A stretch of 38,725 nt of DNA from Flavobacteriia bacterium (GTDB lineage Bacteria; Bacteroidota; Bacteroidia; Flavobacteriales; Flavobacteriaceae), in the NCBI GenBank assembly GCA_030626085.1, contig DAOUPQ010000002.1:1-38725 (forward strand). The letters are read 5' to 3'. The first letter of the stretch is position 1, and each line of letters starts with the position of its first letter. Positions 19,932 through 30,519 of this stretch are shown in pieces. The notes under the pieces were generated by a model, which was not told the DNA's origin, did no database searches, and saw only the letters and a list, made by a program, of their open reading frames with translations. The translations under genes were made by a program, and so were the position numbers.

Positions 19932-21275
19932 TTATCGGATATCAATTCCTTTTATTTTTTTGTGAATTAAAATGGCGTAACCATCTGATAAACCAGATAT
20001 AAAATTACAGGTATTTAAAATCCGAGTATATAGATCATCAGATATATTTTTAAATTTTTCAGGAAGAAGTAACATAATTAATTGATCATAACTTGATGCA
20101 GAGTGATCAAATGTATTATTAATAGCTGAGATAAAAACATCTAAAAGATCTGCAATAATTTTATATCCGGCAATTTCTTTTTCCACAACATCTTTACTCT
20201 TATAGATCTTTTCTACACTAAGTGTTATGATATCATTGATCTGTGCTTCATATTTACATTTTTCAAGTAATGAATTTTGATATTTACCATGTAAGATTGC
20301 TTCTTCATTTTCAATATATACTTTAGCAGCTTCTTGAATTAAATTACCAATGGCCAAAGCTCTTAAATAGCTAATTCTGTCTTTTGTATTTTGTAATGAA
20401 TGGTATTTTTTGGTATTAATTGAATCTCTCACTAAATTTATTAAATATTCTAAGGCATAATCTTCAGAAACCAGATCTAAATTGATGCCATCTTCAAAAT
20501 CTATAATGGTATAGCAAATGTCATCAGCAGCTTCAACTAAAAAAGCCAGAGGATGTCTGGTATAGGCTAAATTTTTATCATTTCTTAATTTTTCTAAACC
20601 GAGTTCATCAACTACGTCTTTAAAAAAAGGAATATTATTTTGAAAAATTCCATATTTTTTATCTGCAACATTTTTAGTGGGTTTTTTGGGTAAAGATTCT
20701 TTGGGATATTTAATAAATGCACCCAATGTTGCATACGATAGTCGCAATCCACCTACAATTCCATTTTTGGTTTCGGTTAAAATTTTAAATCCGTTTGCAT
20801 TTCCTTCAAAATCAATCAGATCTTGCCACTGTTTTTTTGTCAGTTGATCTTTGAATATTTTTCCATTTCCGGAATTAAAATATTCTCCAATTGCTTTTTC
20901 ACCACTATGGCCAAATGGAGGATTGCCAATATCATGAGATAGAGCTGCTGCTGCTGCTATTGCACCAAAATCATTAGCTTGATAACCTTTATTCTTTAAA
21001 TTGGGATATTTTTCAACAATGTATTTTCCTACAATTCTACCTAATGAACGGGCAACAACAGAAACTTCCAGACTATGTGTAAGACGCGTATGAACAAAAT
21101 CGGTTTTTGAAAGTGGTACTACTTGAGTTTTATCCTGTAAGCTTCTAAAAGAATCTGAAAAAATAATTCGATCATAATCTACTTCAAAACCTAATCTGAA
21201 TTCATCCTGATCAATTCGCAGTCGTTTTTGTGTATCTCCCTACCGTTTTAAGGAGAGTAATTGTTCCCAGTTCAT
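19932..21275 (-). pseudogene. dgt: dGTP triphosphohydrolase (HD superfamily), interrupted by in-frame TAG at codon 12
   Basis: Continuous reverse-strand frame from ATG 21275: MNWEQLLSLKR-TAG(21242..21240)-GDTQKRLRIDQDEFRLGFEVDYDRIIFSDSFRSLQDKTQVVPLSKTDFVHTRLTHSLEVSVVARSLGRIVGKY...ALSHDIGNPPFGHSGEKAI...GGLRLSYATLGAF..., joining the ORF-track ORF 19932..20747 in the same frame (21242-20747=495). The ORF-track start is an internal TTG downstream of the HD motif and is not credible. Confidence 0.85.
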
Positions 21276-21479
21276 GATAAAAATTTAGATTTTTCAAGGT
21301 ACATTTTTTTGAAATATACCTTCTTGATCTATAAAAAAATATTTTTGAAATGAAATCAATAATAAATTTCATTTATATAAACATTTAGTTTAATTTTATA
21401 AGATGTTTTTTTGATTCTACTTTAGAACAGGAAATATAATTTAACCTATGGTTTAGGCAATAACTCAAAATATTTATAA

Positions 21480-23783
21480 ATGGAAAATATTTATTTATTA
21501 ATGGTAGTAGCTCTGGCAATTTTAGCAATAGCTGATCTTGTAGTGGGCGTAAGTAATGATGCTGTAAATTTCTTAAATTCTGCGATTGGCTCTAAAGCTG
21601 TTTCTTTTAAAACCATAATGATTGTTGCCAGTTTGGGTATTGCTTTTGGTGCTGTTTTTTCAAGTGGTATGATGGAAGTTGCCCGTAAAGGAATTTTTGT
21701 TCCCAGTGAATTTTACTTTAATGAAATCATGATCATTTTTATGGCGGTAATGATCACAGATATATTATTACTCGATTTTTTTAATACTTTAGGGATGCCA
21801 ACATCAACTACTGTATCTATTGTATTTGAATTATTAGGCGCTGCAGTTGCTATGGCCTTAATTAAAATTGGTGCTGATAATGGTACTTTCTCTGATATTT
21901 CTAACTATATCAATACTGCAAAAGCCACACAAATTATATTGGGAATTTTGCTCTCTGTAGTAGTTGCTTTTTCTGTTGGAGCTTTTGTTCAATTTATTTC
22001 GCGACTATTATTATCATTTGATTTTGAGAAAAAGGCCAATTGGGTTGGAGCTTTATTTGGTGGTGTTGCATTAACTGCCATGGTATATTTTATCCTTATG
22101 AAAGGAATTAAGGGTGCAGATATTGCAAAGCAGAGCTTTGATATTATTGGAGGATCAACCATTAAAGATTTTTTAGAGAACAATGTATTTTCAATTGTTG
22201 CTGTTAGTTTTGTGCTTTGGTCTTTGCTTTCTTATATTTTTATTGCTGTTCTAAAAACAAATATTTATAAGTTAATTATTTTGGTAGGTACCTTTGCCCT
22301 TGCATTAGCATTTGCAGGAAATGATCTGGTTAACTTTATTGGTGTACCAATTGCCGCTTGGCAATCCTACCAGGCCTGGATAGATCCTTTAGTTAATGTT
22401 GATGGTTTGGTAGCTGCTGAATTTTCAATGGATATTTTAGGAAAAAAAGTTGCTACGCCAACATTACTTTTATTATTTGCAGGTTTAGTTATGGTGTTGA
22501 CCTTATGGTTTTCAAGTAAAGCAAAAAATGTTGTAAAAACTTCACTTGATTTATCTAGTCAGGGAGAAACACAAGAACGCTTCAACCCTAACTTTTTTTC
22601 AAGAACATTGGTAAGAGGTTCTATGATGATTTCAAAGTATACGGAAATTATGATTCCCAGTTCTTTAAATAAAAAAATTGAGAAGCAATTTGAAAAACCT
22701 GTTATTGAATTGGAAAAAGGTAAAGTACATGAATTACCTGCTTTTGATATGGTACGTGCAGCTGTAAATTTAATGGTGGCAGGCGTATTAATATCAATTG
22801 CCACTTCATACAAATTACCATTATCAACAACGTATGTAACTTTTATGGTAGCAATGGGTACTTCTTTAGCTGATAGAGCCTGGGGTAGCGAAAGTGCAGT
22901 ATATCGTGTTGCAGGAGTATTGAATGTTATTGGCGGATGGTTTGGTACAGCCATTAGTGCATTTATTGCTTCAGCTTTGGTGGCTTATTTAATTCATTTG
23001 GGTGGTGCAACTATGATTGCAGTATTATTGTTATTTGTAATAATCGTATTGATCAGAAACTATATGAGTCATCATAAAAAAATTGGTCAAATTAAAGCAG
23101 AAGACAGCCTGAACAAAGCTGAGAGTAAATCAATTCATGGGGTAATTGAAGAAAGTGCTGATAATATTTCTAAGGCACTAAAAAGAGTTGGTAGAATTAA
23201 TAACACTACGATAAATGGTTTGGTAAATCAAGATCTGGCAACGCTAAAAAAAGCAAGGGTAAACGTAAAAAAATTGGAGACTGAAATTGAACATTTGCAA
23301 AATGATATTTTTTATTTTATTAAAGATCTGGATGATTCGTATCTCGGTGCTAGCAAGTTTTATATTGATATCATTGGAAGTTTACAGGACATAGCACAAT
23401 CTTCAAGTTTAATAGCAAAAGTTAGTCATAAACACGTTAATAACAATCATAAAAAATTAAAGAAAAGACAAATTGAAGAATTGTTAGAGATCAATGAGAA
23501 ACTGCAAGAGCTATTTAACAAAATTAGAAAGGTATTTGATTCTCGTACTTTTGATAAAATAGTTCCTGATATCATAGAATCAAAATTATCATTACTCACC
23601 GAAGTAAAAGATGCTATTCATAAACAAGTTGAACGTACAAGACAGAAAGATACAACAAGTCCTAAAAACACCACATTGTATTTTATTATTTTATTAGAAA
23701 CCAAAGATTTAATAAAATCTTGTATGAATATTTTGAATTTGTATTATGATGAACATGATTGGGAAAAGAAGAATTTCGGCTGA
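21480..23783 (+). CDS. Inorganic phosphate transporter, PiT family, with C-terminal PhoU/DUF47-like coiled region
   Basis: DLVVGVSNDAVNFLNSAIGSKA near the N-terminus; second repeat with AGNDLVNFIGVPIAA; KLPLSTTYVTFMVAMGTSLADRAWG; C-terminal ~220 aa soluble helical region. Confidence 0.9.
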   Translation: MENIYLLMVVALAILAIADLVVGVSNDAVNFLNSAIGSKAVSFKTIMIVASLGIAFGAVFSSGMMEVARKGIFVPSEFYFNEIMIIFMAVMITDILLLDFFNTLGMPTSTTVSIVFELLGAAVAMALIKIGADNGTFSDISNYINTAKATQIILGILLSVVVAFSVGAFVQFISRLLLSFDFEKKANWVGALFGGVALTAMVYFILMKGIKGADIAKQSFDIIGGSTIKDFLENNVFSIVAVSFVLWSLLSYIFIAVLKTNIYKLIILVGTFALALAFAGNDLVNFIGVPIAAWQSYQAWIDPLVNVDGLVAAEFSMDILGKKVATPTLLLLFAGLVMVLTLWFSSKAKNVVKTSLDLSSQGETQERFNPNFFSRTLVRGSMMISKYTEIMIPSSLNKKIEKQFEKPVIELEKGKVHELPAFDMVRAAVNLMVAGVLISIATSYKLPLSTTYVTFMVAMGTSLADRAWGSESAVYRVAGVLNVIGGWFGTAISAFIASALVAYLIHLGGATMIAVLLLFVIIVLIRNYMSHHKKIGQIKAEDSLNKAESKSIHGVIEESADNISKALKRVGRINNTTINGLVNQDLATLKKARVNVKKLETEIEHLQNDIFYFIKDLDDSYLGASKFYIDIIGSLQDIAQSSSLIAKVSHKHVNNNHKKLKKRQIEELLEINEKLQELFNKIRKVFDSRTFDKIVPDIIESKLSLLTEVKDAIHKQVERTRQKDTTSPKNTTLYFIILLETKDLIKSCMNILNLYYDEHDWEKKNFG

Positions 23784-24100
23784 TTAAAAATATATAAATT
23801 CAAAAACTTAAGATAAACTCATTGAAAATGATCTTTTATACCTAAACATTGATCTTAATCAGTTTTATTCATTGATTTTCTACCTTTAGCTGAACTACCT
23901 GCTGTAATTGGAAATACTCAAAATTGGGCTACAATTAGTTCGTTAGTTGTTAGTGTATTTCCCAATTCTATTGATGTTTTTGTTTTTAGTTACAAAAACC
24001 GATGAATAATTCGTATCAAAAAACAAAACAGATTATTAATATAATTTTGATACCTTTATTAAAATATTTTTCAACATTTTTATTAAAATAAAAACATACT

Positions 24101-27100
24101 ATGAAGATTAAATTTTTTTCTTTTTTGTTGGCTATAATCGCCTTTTGTTTTCAAGCAACAATTCTTGCTCAAAATGAAGCCCGTCTTTTGAGGTTTCCTA
24201 CAATTCATAATAATCAGATCGTTTTTACCTATGCAGGTGATCTGTATACTGTTGGATCTGTAGGAGGAACTGCACGTAAATTAACAAACGACATTGGTTA
24301 CGAAATGTTTGCCCGTTTCTCTCCTGATGGTAAAACTATTGCTTTCACTGCGCAGTACGATGGTAATACTGAGGTTTATACCATGAATTCTCTGGGTAGT
24401 ATTCCCAAAAGAATTACCTATACGGCTACCCTAAATCGTGATGATGTTGCAGATAGAATGGGACCTAATAATTTAGTAATGGGTTGGATGAATGATAATA
24501 AAAACATTGTATTTAGAACGAGGAAAAAATCTTATAATAGCTTTAACGGGTCATTATATACAGTAAATATTGATGATGGTTTATTACAAGAACTTCCTTT
24601 TCCTAGAGGAGGTTTTTGTTCTTTCTCATCAGATGATCAAAAATTAGCTTTTAACAGGATTTTTAGGGAGTTTAGAACCTGGAAAAGATATCGTGGAGGT
24701 ATGGCTGATGATGTTTGGATCTTTGATTTTAAAACTAAAAAAACCATAAACATCACCAACAACCCGGCACAGGATATCATTCCGATGTGGCATGATAATA
24801 AAATTTATTATTTGTCTGATCGTGGAGAAAATAAAAGGATGAATCTTTATGTGTATGATCTACAAAGTAAACAAACAAAAAAAGTTACAGATTTTAAAGA
24901 TTTCGATATCAAATTTCCTTCATTGGGAAGCAAAGCAATAGTTTATGAAAATGGCGGGTATATTTACAAAATGGATCTAGGCACAGAAACATCACAAAAA
25001 GTGAATATTACCATTATGGAAGATTATGTATCGGGAAGAAGCGAATACAAAGATGTGAGTAAAAATGTCAGTAATTTTGAGATTGCACCTGATGGGAAAC
25101 GTGCTTTATTTGGTGCCCATGGCGATGTTTTTACCGTACCCGAAAAATATGGAGAAACCCGAAATTTAACCCAATCCTCTGGAATTCACGAAAGAAATTC
25201 TAAATGGTCGCCTGATGGAAAATGGATATCTTTTATTTCTGATAGAACCGGTGAAGATGAGATCTATAAACAAGTACAGGATGGGAGTAAAGTCGCTATT
25301 CAATTAACCAGCAAGGGTAAGGCCTACAAATACCAATCTTATTGGTCGCCAAATAGCGAAAAATTACTATGGTCTGATAGCGAGCATAAACTAAAATATA
25401 TCGATGTTAATACTAGAAAAGTAGTTGATGTTGATTATGATCCAAATGGAGCTATACGTTCCTTTGCTTGGTCGCCGGATAGTAAATGGATCACATATAT
25501 AAAGTCAGGTGAGAATCGTTTTTCTAAAGTTTTTATTTATTCTCTTGAACAAAAAAAATCATATCCTATCACCAGTAGTTGGTATAACTCAGGGCAATCT
25601 ATTTTTAGCGATAATGGAAAATATTTATTTTTTGTTTCAAACAGAGAATACAATACAGGTTTTAGCCAGGTGGAGTTTGACATTTCTTATAAAGATATGG
25701 GTAATATTTACTTTGTAACTCTGGCAAAAGAGACAAAATCTTTATTTGAACCAAAAAGCGATGAAGTAGGATTAGAAAAAAAAGAAGATAAACCCGATGA
25801 CAAAGAAAAAAAGAAAGATAAGAAATCAACAAAAACTTCAACTGTTACTAAAATAGATGTTAATGGGATTCAAGACCGAATTGGTAAATTACCTCTATCT
25901 GCTTCACGCTATTTTAACTTAGCATCTGTTGAGAATAAATTATATTTTAATCGTTCCGGAAGCAAAGATAAAAAACCAATTTTTTACATGTATGATTTTG
26001 ATAAAAGAAAAGAAACAAAATTAGGAATTGTTGGAGGTTATGAAATTTCTGCTGATAAGAAAAAAATGATGGTTTCTCAAAATGGTTCGTACGGTATTAT
26101 TGATCTGCCTTCATCAGAAATTAAAGTAAAAGATAAGTTAGATCTGGCAGATATGCAGATCTATATGAATAAACAAAAAGAATGGCAGCAAATATACAAT
26201 GAATCATGGCGTCAATTACGCGAATTTTTCTTTGATCCAAATATGCACGGCGTAGATTGGGAAGCTATGAAGAAAAATTATGCTCCTTTGGTAAAACATG
26301 TAAATCACAGAAATGATCTAACTTATGTTATTGGCGAATTGGTTTCAGAGTTAAATGTTGGTCACGCGTATGTAAGTGGAGGCGACAGACCAATGCCTGA
26401 ACGAATTAAAATGGGTTTGCTTGGTGCAGAAATTGAAAAGGATAAATCAGGTTATTTTAGGATAACTAAAATATTAAAAGGTCAAAACTGGGATAAAAGT
26501 TTAAAATCACCACTTTCAGATATTGGCGTTAATGCTAATGAAGGAGATTATATTTTAGCTATTAACGGACAATCTACAAAGGAAATGAACAATATGTACA
26601 AAGCCCTTGTAAATACTGCAGGTAAACAAGTAAAACTTGTGCTAAACTCAAAACCTGTTGAACAAGGCAAGAGGGAGGTTACAGTTGTTCCTGTTTCAGA
26701 TGAATCACAACTGTATTATTTAAAATGGGTTACTGAAAATATAGAAAAAGTTAATAAAGCAACAAACGGTAAAGTGGGCTATATTCATATTCCTGATATG
26801 GGAATTGGCGGTATGAACGAGTTTGTAAAATACTATTATCCTCAGCTTTCAAAAAAAGCATTGGTGATTGATGTGAGGGGTAATGGAGGTGGTTTTGTTT
26901 CTCCTTTGATCATTGAACGATTAAGGCGTGTTGCTGTACAAATTAATATTTCCAGAAATGGAACACCGGTTTTTAATAGAGATGGTTCAATGAACGGGCC
27001 ACTGGTTATGTTATCAGATGAGTTTTCAGCATCAGATGGCGATATTGTAACTTATCGGTTTCAAAAACAAAAGTTAGGTAAAGTTGTTGGTAAACGTACC

Positions 27101-27373
27101 TGGGGTGGCGTTGTTGGCTATGGTGGTTTTTTACCTTTGGTTGATGGAGGAGTATTGATAAAACCGGAACATTCACGTTATGACCTTGAGGGTAAAGAAT
27201 GGATCATGGAAGGAAAAGGTGTAGAACCGGATATTTTTGTTGATAATGACCCTTATTTAGAATATACCGGAATCGATCAGCAATTAAATAAAGCCATAGA
27301 AGTGATCTTGGAAGAATTAAAAACTAAAGAAAGATCAATTCCTGATCCTCCACCTTATCCTGATAAAAGATAA
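24101..27373 (+). CDS. Tricorn-like S41 family peptidase (beta-propeller + PDZ + S41)
   Basis: Signal peptide; repeated TolB/WD40-like ARFSPDGKTIAFTA, SKWSPDGKWISFISDRTGEDEIY, FAWSPDSKWITYI; PDZ-like GDYILAINGQSTKEMNN; S41 VIDVRGNGGGFVSPLIIERL and LSDEFSASDGDIVTYRFQ. Confidence 0.93.
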   Translation: MKIKFFSFLLAIIAFCFQATILAQNEARLLRFPTIHNNQIVFTYAGDLYTVGSVGGTARKLTNDIGYEMFARFSPDGKTIAFTAQYDGNTEVYTMNSLGSIPKRITYTATLNRDDVADRMGPNNLVMGWMNDNKNIVFRTRKKSYNSFNGSLYTVNIDDGLLQELPFPRGGFCSFSSDDQKLAFNRIFREFRTWKRYRGGMADDVWIFDFKTKKTINITNNPAQDIIPMWHDNKIYYLSDRGENKRMNLYVYDLQSKQTKKVTDFKDFDIKFPSLGSKAIVYENGGYIYKMDLGTETSQKVNITIMEDYVSGRSEYKDVSKNVSNFEIAPDGKRALFGAHGDVFTVPEKYGETRNLTQSSGIHERNSKWSPDGKWISFISDRTGEDEIYKQVQDGSKVAIQLTSKGKAYKYQSYWSPNSEKLLWSDSEHKLKYIDVNTRKVVDVDYDPNGAIRSFAWSPDSKWITYIKSGENRFSKVFIYSLEQKKSYPITSSWYNSGQSIFSDNGKYLFFVSNREYNTGFSQVEFDISYKDMGNIYFVTLAKETKSLFEPKSDEVGLEKKEDKPDDKEKKKDKKSTKTSTVTKIDVNGIQDRIGKLPLSASRYFNLASVENKLYFNRSGSKDKKPIFYMYDFDKRKETKLGIVGGYEISADKKKMMVSQNGSYGIIDLPSSEIKVKDKLDLADMQIYMNKQKEWQQIYNESWRQLREFFFDPNMHGVDWEAMKKNYAPLVKHVNHRNDLTYVIGELVSELNVGHAYVSGGDRPMPERIKMGLLGAEIEKDKSGYFRITKILKGQNWDKSLKSPLSDIGVNANEGDYILAINGQSTKEMNNMYKALVNTAGKQVKLVLNSKPVEQGKREVTVVPVSDESQLYYLKWVTENIEKVNKATNGKVGYIHIPDMGIGGMNEFVKYYYPQLSKKALVIDVRGNGGGFVSPLIIERLRRVAVQINISRNGTPVFNRDGSMNGPLVMLSDEFSASDGDIVTYRFQKQKLGKVVGKRTWGGVVGYGGFLPLVDGGVLIKPEHSRYDLEGKEWIMEGKGVEPDIFVDNDPYLEYTGIDQQLNKAIEVILEELKTKERSIPDPPPYPDKR

Positions 27374-27382
27374 TATTATGTC

Positions 27383-27405
27383 TGCAAGGTTTGTAAAACC
27401 TTGCA
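27383..27405. repeat. Short perfect inverted repeat TGCAAGGTTT-GTA-AAACCTTGCA
   Basis: 10-bp perfect stem, 3-nt loop, no T tract, 10 nt after the S41 peptidase stop. Confidence 0.7.
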
Positions 27406-27459
27406 GGTCTTGATTTCAATTGCTTGTAAAAGCGCTTATTTTTACATTTTATAAAAAGT

Positions 27460-28281
27460 ATGAATCTATCAAATATTAAATTAGTAGTTACCGATATGGA
27501 TGGTACACTGCTTAATTCAAAAGGAAAAGTAAGTAATAATTTTTTTGATTTATTTGCGCAAATGCAAAAACAAGATATTCATTTTGTTGCTGCAAGTGGG
27601 AGGCAATTTTATAGTATATCTGAAAAATTACATTCAATAAAAAATGAAATATATATTATTGCTGAAAATGGAGGGTTGGCAAAATATAAAAATAACAATC
27701 TGGTATTTAATGCTTTAGATGAAAATATAATCAAAAACATAATTCCGCTTTTACGAGAAATTAAGAATACATATATTGTTCTTTGTGGTGAAAAAGGAGC
27801 CTACATAGAAACTGAAAACCAAGATTTTACTAGTATGTTTAAAGAGTTTTATCCAGAATATTTTTATCTGAATGATCTTCAAAAAGTAAAAAATGATGCT
27901 TTTTTTAAAATTGCTTTATATCATTATAAGAATTCTGAAAAATTTATTTATCCTGCCATAAAACACTTAGAAAAAGATTTGCAAATTCAGGTTTCCGGTG
28001 AACATTGGGTTGATATTTCACATCCAAATGCAAACAAAGGAACTGCACTTAAAGTGCTTCAAAATAAATTGAACATTAGCAAAGAGGAAACAATGGTTTT
28101 TGGAGATTATAACAATGATTTAGAAATGTTAAATATGGCATATTTTAGTTATGCTATGGAAAATGCACATCCTAATATTAAGAAAGCGGCTCGTTTTCAA
28201 ACCAAAAGTAATGATGAAGAGGGTGTAGAAATAGTCTTACAAGATCTTTTAAAAGCCAAAGCAAATAGAAAATATATTTAA
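27460..28281 (+). CDS. Cof-type HAD-IIB family hydrolase
   Basis: LVVTDMDGTLLNSKGKVS, VAASGRQFYSI, NKGTALKVLQNKL, VFGDYNNDLEMLNMAYFSYAMENAHPNIKKAA. Confidence 0.93.
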   Translation: MNLSNIKLVVTDMDGTLLNSKGKVSNNFFDLFAQMQKQDIHFVAASGRQFYSISEKLHSIKNEIYIIAENGGLAKYKNNNLVFNALDENIIKNIIPLLREIKNTYIVLCGEKGAYIETENQDFTSMFKEFYPEYFYLNDLQKVKNDAFFKIALYHYKNSEKFIYPAIKHLEKDLQIQVSGEHWVDISHPNANKGTALKVLQNKLNISKEETMVFGDYNNDLEMLNMAYFSYAMENAHPNIKKAARFQTKSNDEEGVEIVLQDLLKAKANRKYI

Positions 28282-28290
28282 ATTAAAACC

Positions 28291-29346
28291 CTAACAGATC
28301 CTCGGTAATTGCTCACCTATAGGCATATGGACAACTCGTTTACCTCCTAAAGGATTGGTAATTAAAACTTTTCCGTTGTGATCATCAATAAATTCTCCTA
28401 TGATAGAGGCGTGACTAGCTTCTTTAAATTTTCTTAAATAAGCAACCATTTCATCTGCAATATCTTTAGAGACAATAGCCATAAACACACCTTCATTTGC
28501 AGAATATAACGGATCTAAACCCAATATTTCACAAGCAGCTTCTACCTGTTCATCTACAGGTATTTTTTCATCCTGTAGTACAATACCCAGATCTCTGTCA
28601 GTGGCAATTTCATTTAAAGTACTGGCAACACCTCCTCTGGTCGGATCTCTAAAAAGATGAATATCTTCTCCAAATTTATCAAGTAAAGCAGTTGTAATAT
28701 GATTTAAACTACGTGTATCACTTTCTATAGTAGTTTCAAATTCTAAACCTTCCCTTACGGATAAAATTGCTATTCCATGTGTAGCAATATTATCACTCAC
28801 AATGATCTTATCGCCTTTTTTAATGTTTTTGATATCAATATTTGCTCTGGAATGTAATTTTCCAATTCCTGTAGTATTCACAAATATTTTATCGCCTTTT
28901 CCTTTATCTACTACTTTAGTATCACCGGTAACAATTTTAACACCGGCTCTATCAGCAGCGTATTTTATAGAAACCAGAATATCCCAAAAATCTTTTATAG
29001 GTAAACCTTCTTCTAAAATAAAACTCAATGATAAATATTGGGGTATTCCACCGCACATGGCAACATCGTTTACAGTACCGTTTATCGCCAATTCGCCAAT
29101 ATCGCCACCCGGAAAAAAAACTGGTGAGATTACAAAACTATCAGTTGAAAAGGCAACTGTATCACCTGCAAAATTTAATAATGCACCATCGTGATGTTTG
29201 TCTAATTCGTCATTTTTTAACAGATTAAAAACACCATTTTCTAATAACTTGTTGGTTAAAAGTCCGCCACTACCATGTGCTAAAGTAATGATATCAAAAT
29301 CAAATTTTGGTAAAGGACATTGCAATTTAAAGATACTTTTTTCCAT
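28291..29346 (-). CDS. hypE: Hydrogenase expression/formation protein HypE
   Basis: ITLAHGSGGLLTNKLL, FSTDSFVISPVFFPGGDIGELAINGTVNDVAMCG, C-terminal PRIC. Confidence 0.97.
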   Translation of the reverse strand: MEKSIFKLQCPLPKFDFDIITLAHGSGGLLTNKLLENGVFNLLKNDELDKHHDGALLNFAGDTVAFSTDSFVISPVFFPGGDIGELAINGTVNDVAMCGGIPQYLSLSFILEEGLPIKDFWDILVSIKYAADRAGVKIVTGDTKVVDKGKGDKIFVNTTGIGKLHSRANIDIKNIKKGDKIIVSDNIATHGIAILSVREGLEFETTIESDTRSLNHITTALLDKFGEDIHLFRDPTRGGVASTLNEIATDRDLGIVLQDEKIPVDEQVEAACEILGLDPLYSANEGVFMAIVSKDIADEMVAYLRKFKEASHASIIGEFIDDHNGKVLITNPLGGKRVVHMPIGEQLPRIC

Positions 29347-29349
29347 TTT

Positions 29350-30450
29350 TTAATTGATTTTATTAAACATGGTTGAGAAATTATAATACGCTGCACAAGC
29401 ACCTTCTGAACTTACCATCGGAGCTCCTAAAGGATTTTGTGGGGTACAAGCTTTACCAAAATGTACACAGTCTAAAGGTTTTTTAAGTCCTTTCATAATA
29501 TCGCCGGCAATACACTCCTGGTTTTCTATTACTTTTTCTATAGCAATTGAAAACTTTTTATCAGCATCAAAATACGAATAATCATCATTTAATTTAAAAC
29601 CACTATTTTCAATATTTCCAATTCCTCTCCAAATTTGATCACCTGTATCAAATACTTTCCTAATGATGTCTTGTGCTGAGGTGTTACCTTTTTCTTTGAC
29701 CATTCTTGTATATTGATTTTCTACTTCGGCACGACCTTTTTCTAGTTGTTTGATAACCATTAAAATTCCTTGTAAAATATCCAAAGGTTCAAATCCGGTA
29801 ATAACAATGGGTATTTTGTATTTACTAACCAAAGGAAAATATTCCCAATAACCCATGATAGAGCAAACATGACCGGCTGCTAAAAACCCATCGATCTTAC
29901 TTTCAGGATCTTCCATCAAAGCAGTGATCGCTGGAGGCACTAAAACATGTGAGGTTAAAATGGAATAATTCTTTATGCCAAGTTTTTCAGCATGCATTAC
30001 TGATAGAGCATTGGTAGGAGCAGTTGTTTCAAATCCAACAGCAAAGAAGACGACTTCTTTATCAGGATTTTTTTCAGCAAGTTTTATGGCTTCCAGGGGT
30101 GAATACAATATTCTAACATCGGCTCCTCCGGCTTTGGCTTCGAGCAAACTTTTTTTAGAACCGGGTACTCTAAGCATATCACCAAAACTACAAAGAATTA
30201 CATTATTCATTTCAGATAAGAAAATTGCTTTATCGATTAAATTTAAAGGTGTAACGCAAACCGGACACCCGGGACCGTGTAGCATTGTAATTTTATCAGG
30301 CAATACATTTAAGATGCCGTTTTTTACTAAACTATGGGTTTGACCTCCACAAATTTCCATGATCTTCCATGGTTTTGTGACCGTTTTTTTAATTTCCTTT
30401 AAAACTTTTTTGGCAAGTTTTGGGTCTCTGTATTCTGACAAATATTTCAA
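29350..30450 (-). CDS. hypD: Hydrogenase formation protein HypD
   Basis: MEICGGQTHSLVKNGI, LHGPGCPVCVTP, FFAVGFETTAPTNAL, GHVCSIMGYWEY, ITGFEPLDILQGI. Confidence 0.97.
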   Translation of the reverse strand: MKYLSEYRDPKLAKKVLKEIKKTVTKPWKIMEICGGQTHSLVKNGILNVLPDKITMLHGPGCPVCVTPLNLIDKAIFLSEMNNVILCSFGDMLRVPGSKKSLLEAKAGGADVRILYSPLEAIKLAEKNPDKEVVFFAVGFETTAPTNALSVMHAEKLGIKNYSILTSHVLVPPAITALMEDPESKIDGFLAAGHVCSIMGYWEYFPLVSKYKIPIVITGFEPLDILQGILMVIKQLEKGRAEVENQYTRMVKEKGNTSAQDIIRKVFDTGDQIWRGIGNIENSGFKLNDDYSYFDADKKFSIAIEKVIENQECIAGDIMKGLKKPLDCVHFGKACTPQNPLGAPMVSSEGACAAYYNFSTMFNKIN

Positions 30451-30519
30451 TTCTTTTATTTTTTAGTTTAGTCTACCCAAAATTAATTTTTTTAAGGAAG
30501 GTATAACAATTTTTCGTTA

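Noticed and set aside
19932-20747. ORF-track gene 19932..20747 as a complete 271-aa protein
   Set aside because: It starts at an internal TTG; the homologous reading frame continues upstream in frame through the HD motif to ATG 21275, interrupted only by TAG at 21242..21240.
23859-24005. Open frame ...FLPLAELPAVIGNTQNWATISSLVVSVFPNSIDVFVFSYKNR* between the PiT gene and the S41 peptidase
   Set aside because: 48 codons without a start codon or recognisable family; could be a decayed fragment but cannot be supported from sequence alone.
28802-30343. Plus-strand ORFs 28802..29194, 29028..29228 and 29975..30343
   Set aside because: Antisense to hypE/hypD, which have clear family motifs; no independent support.
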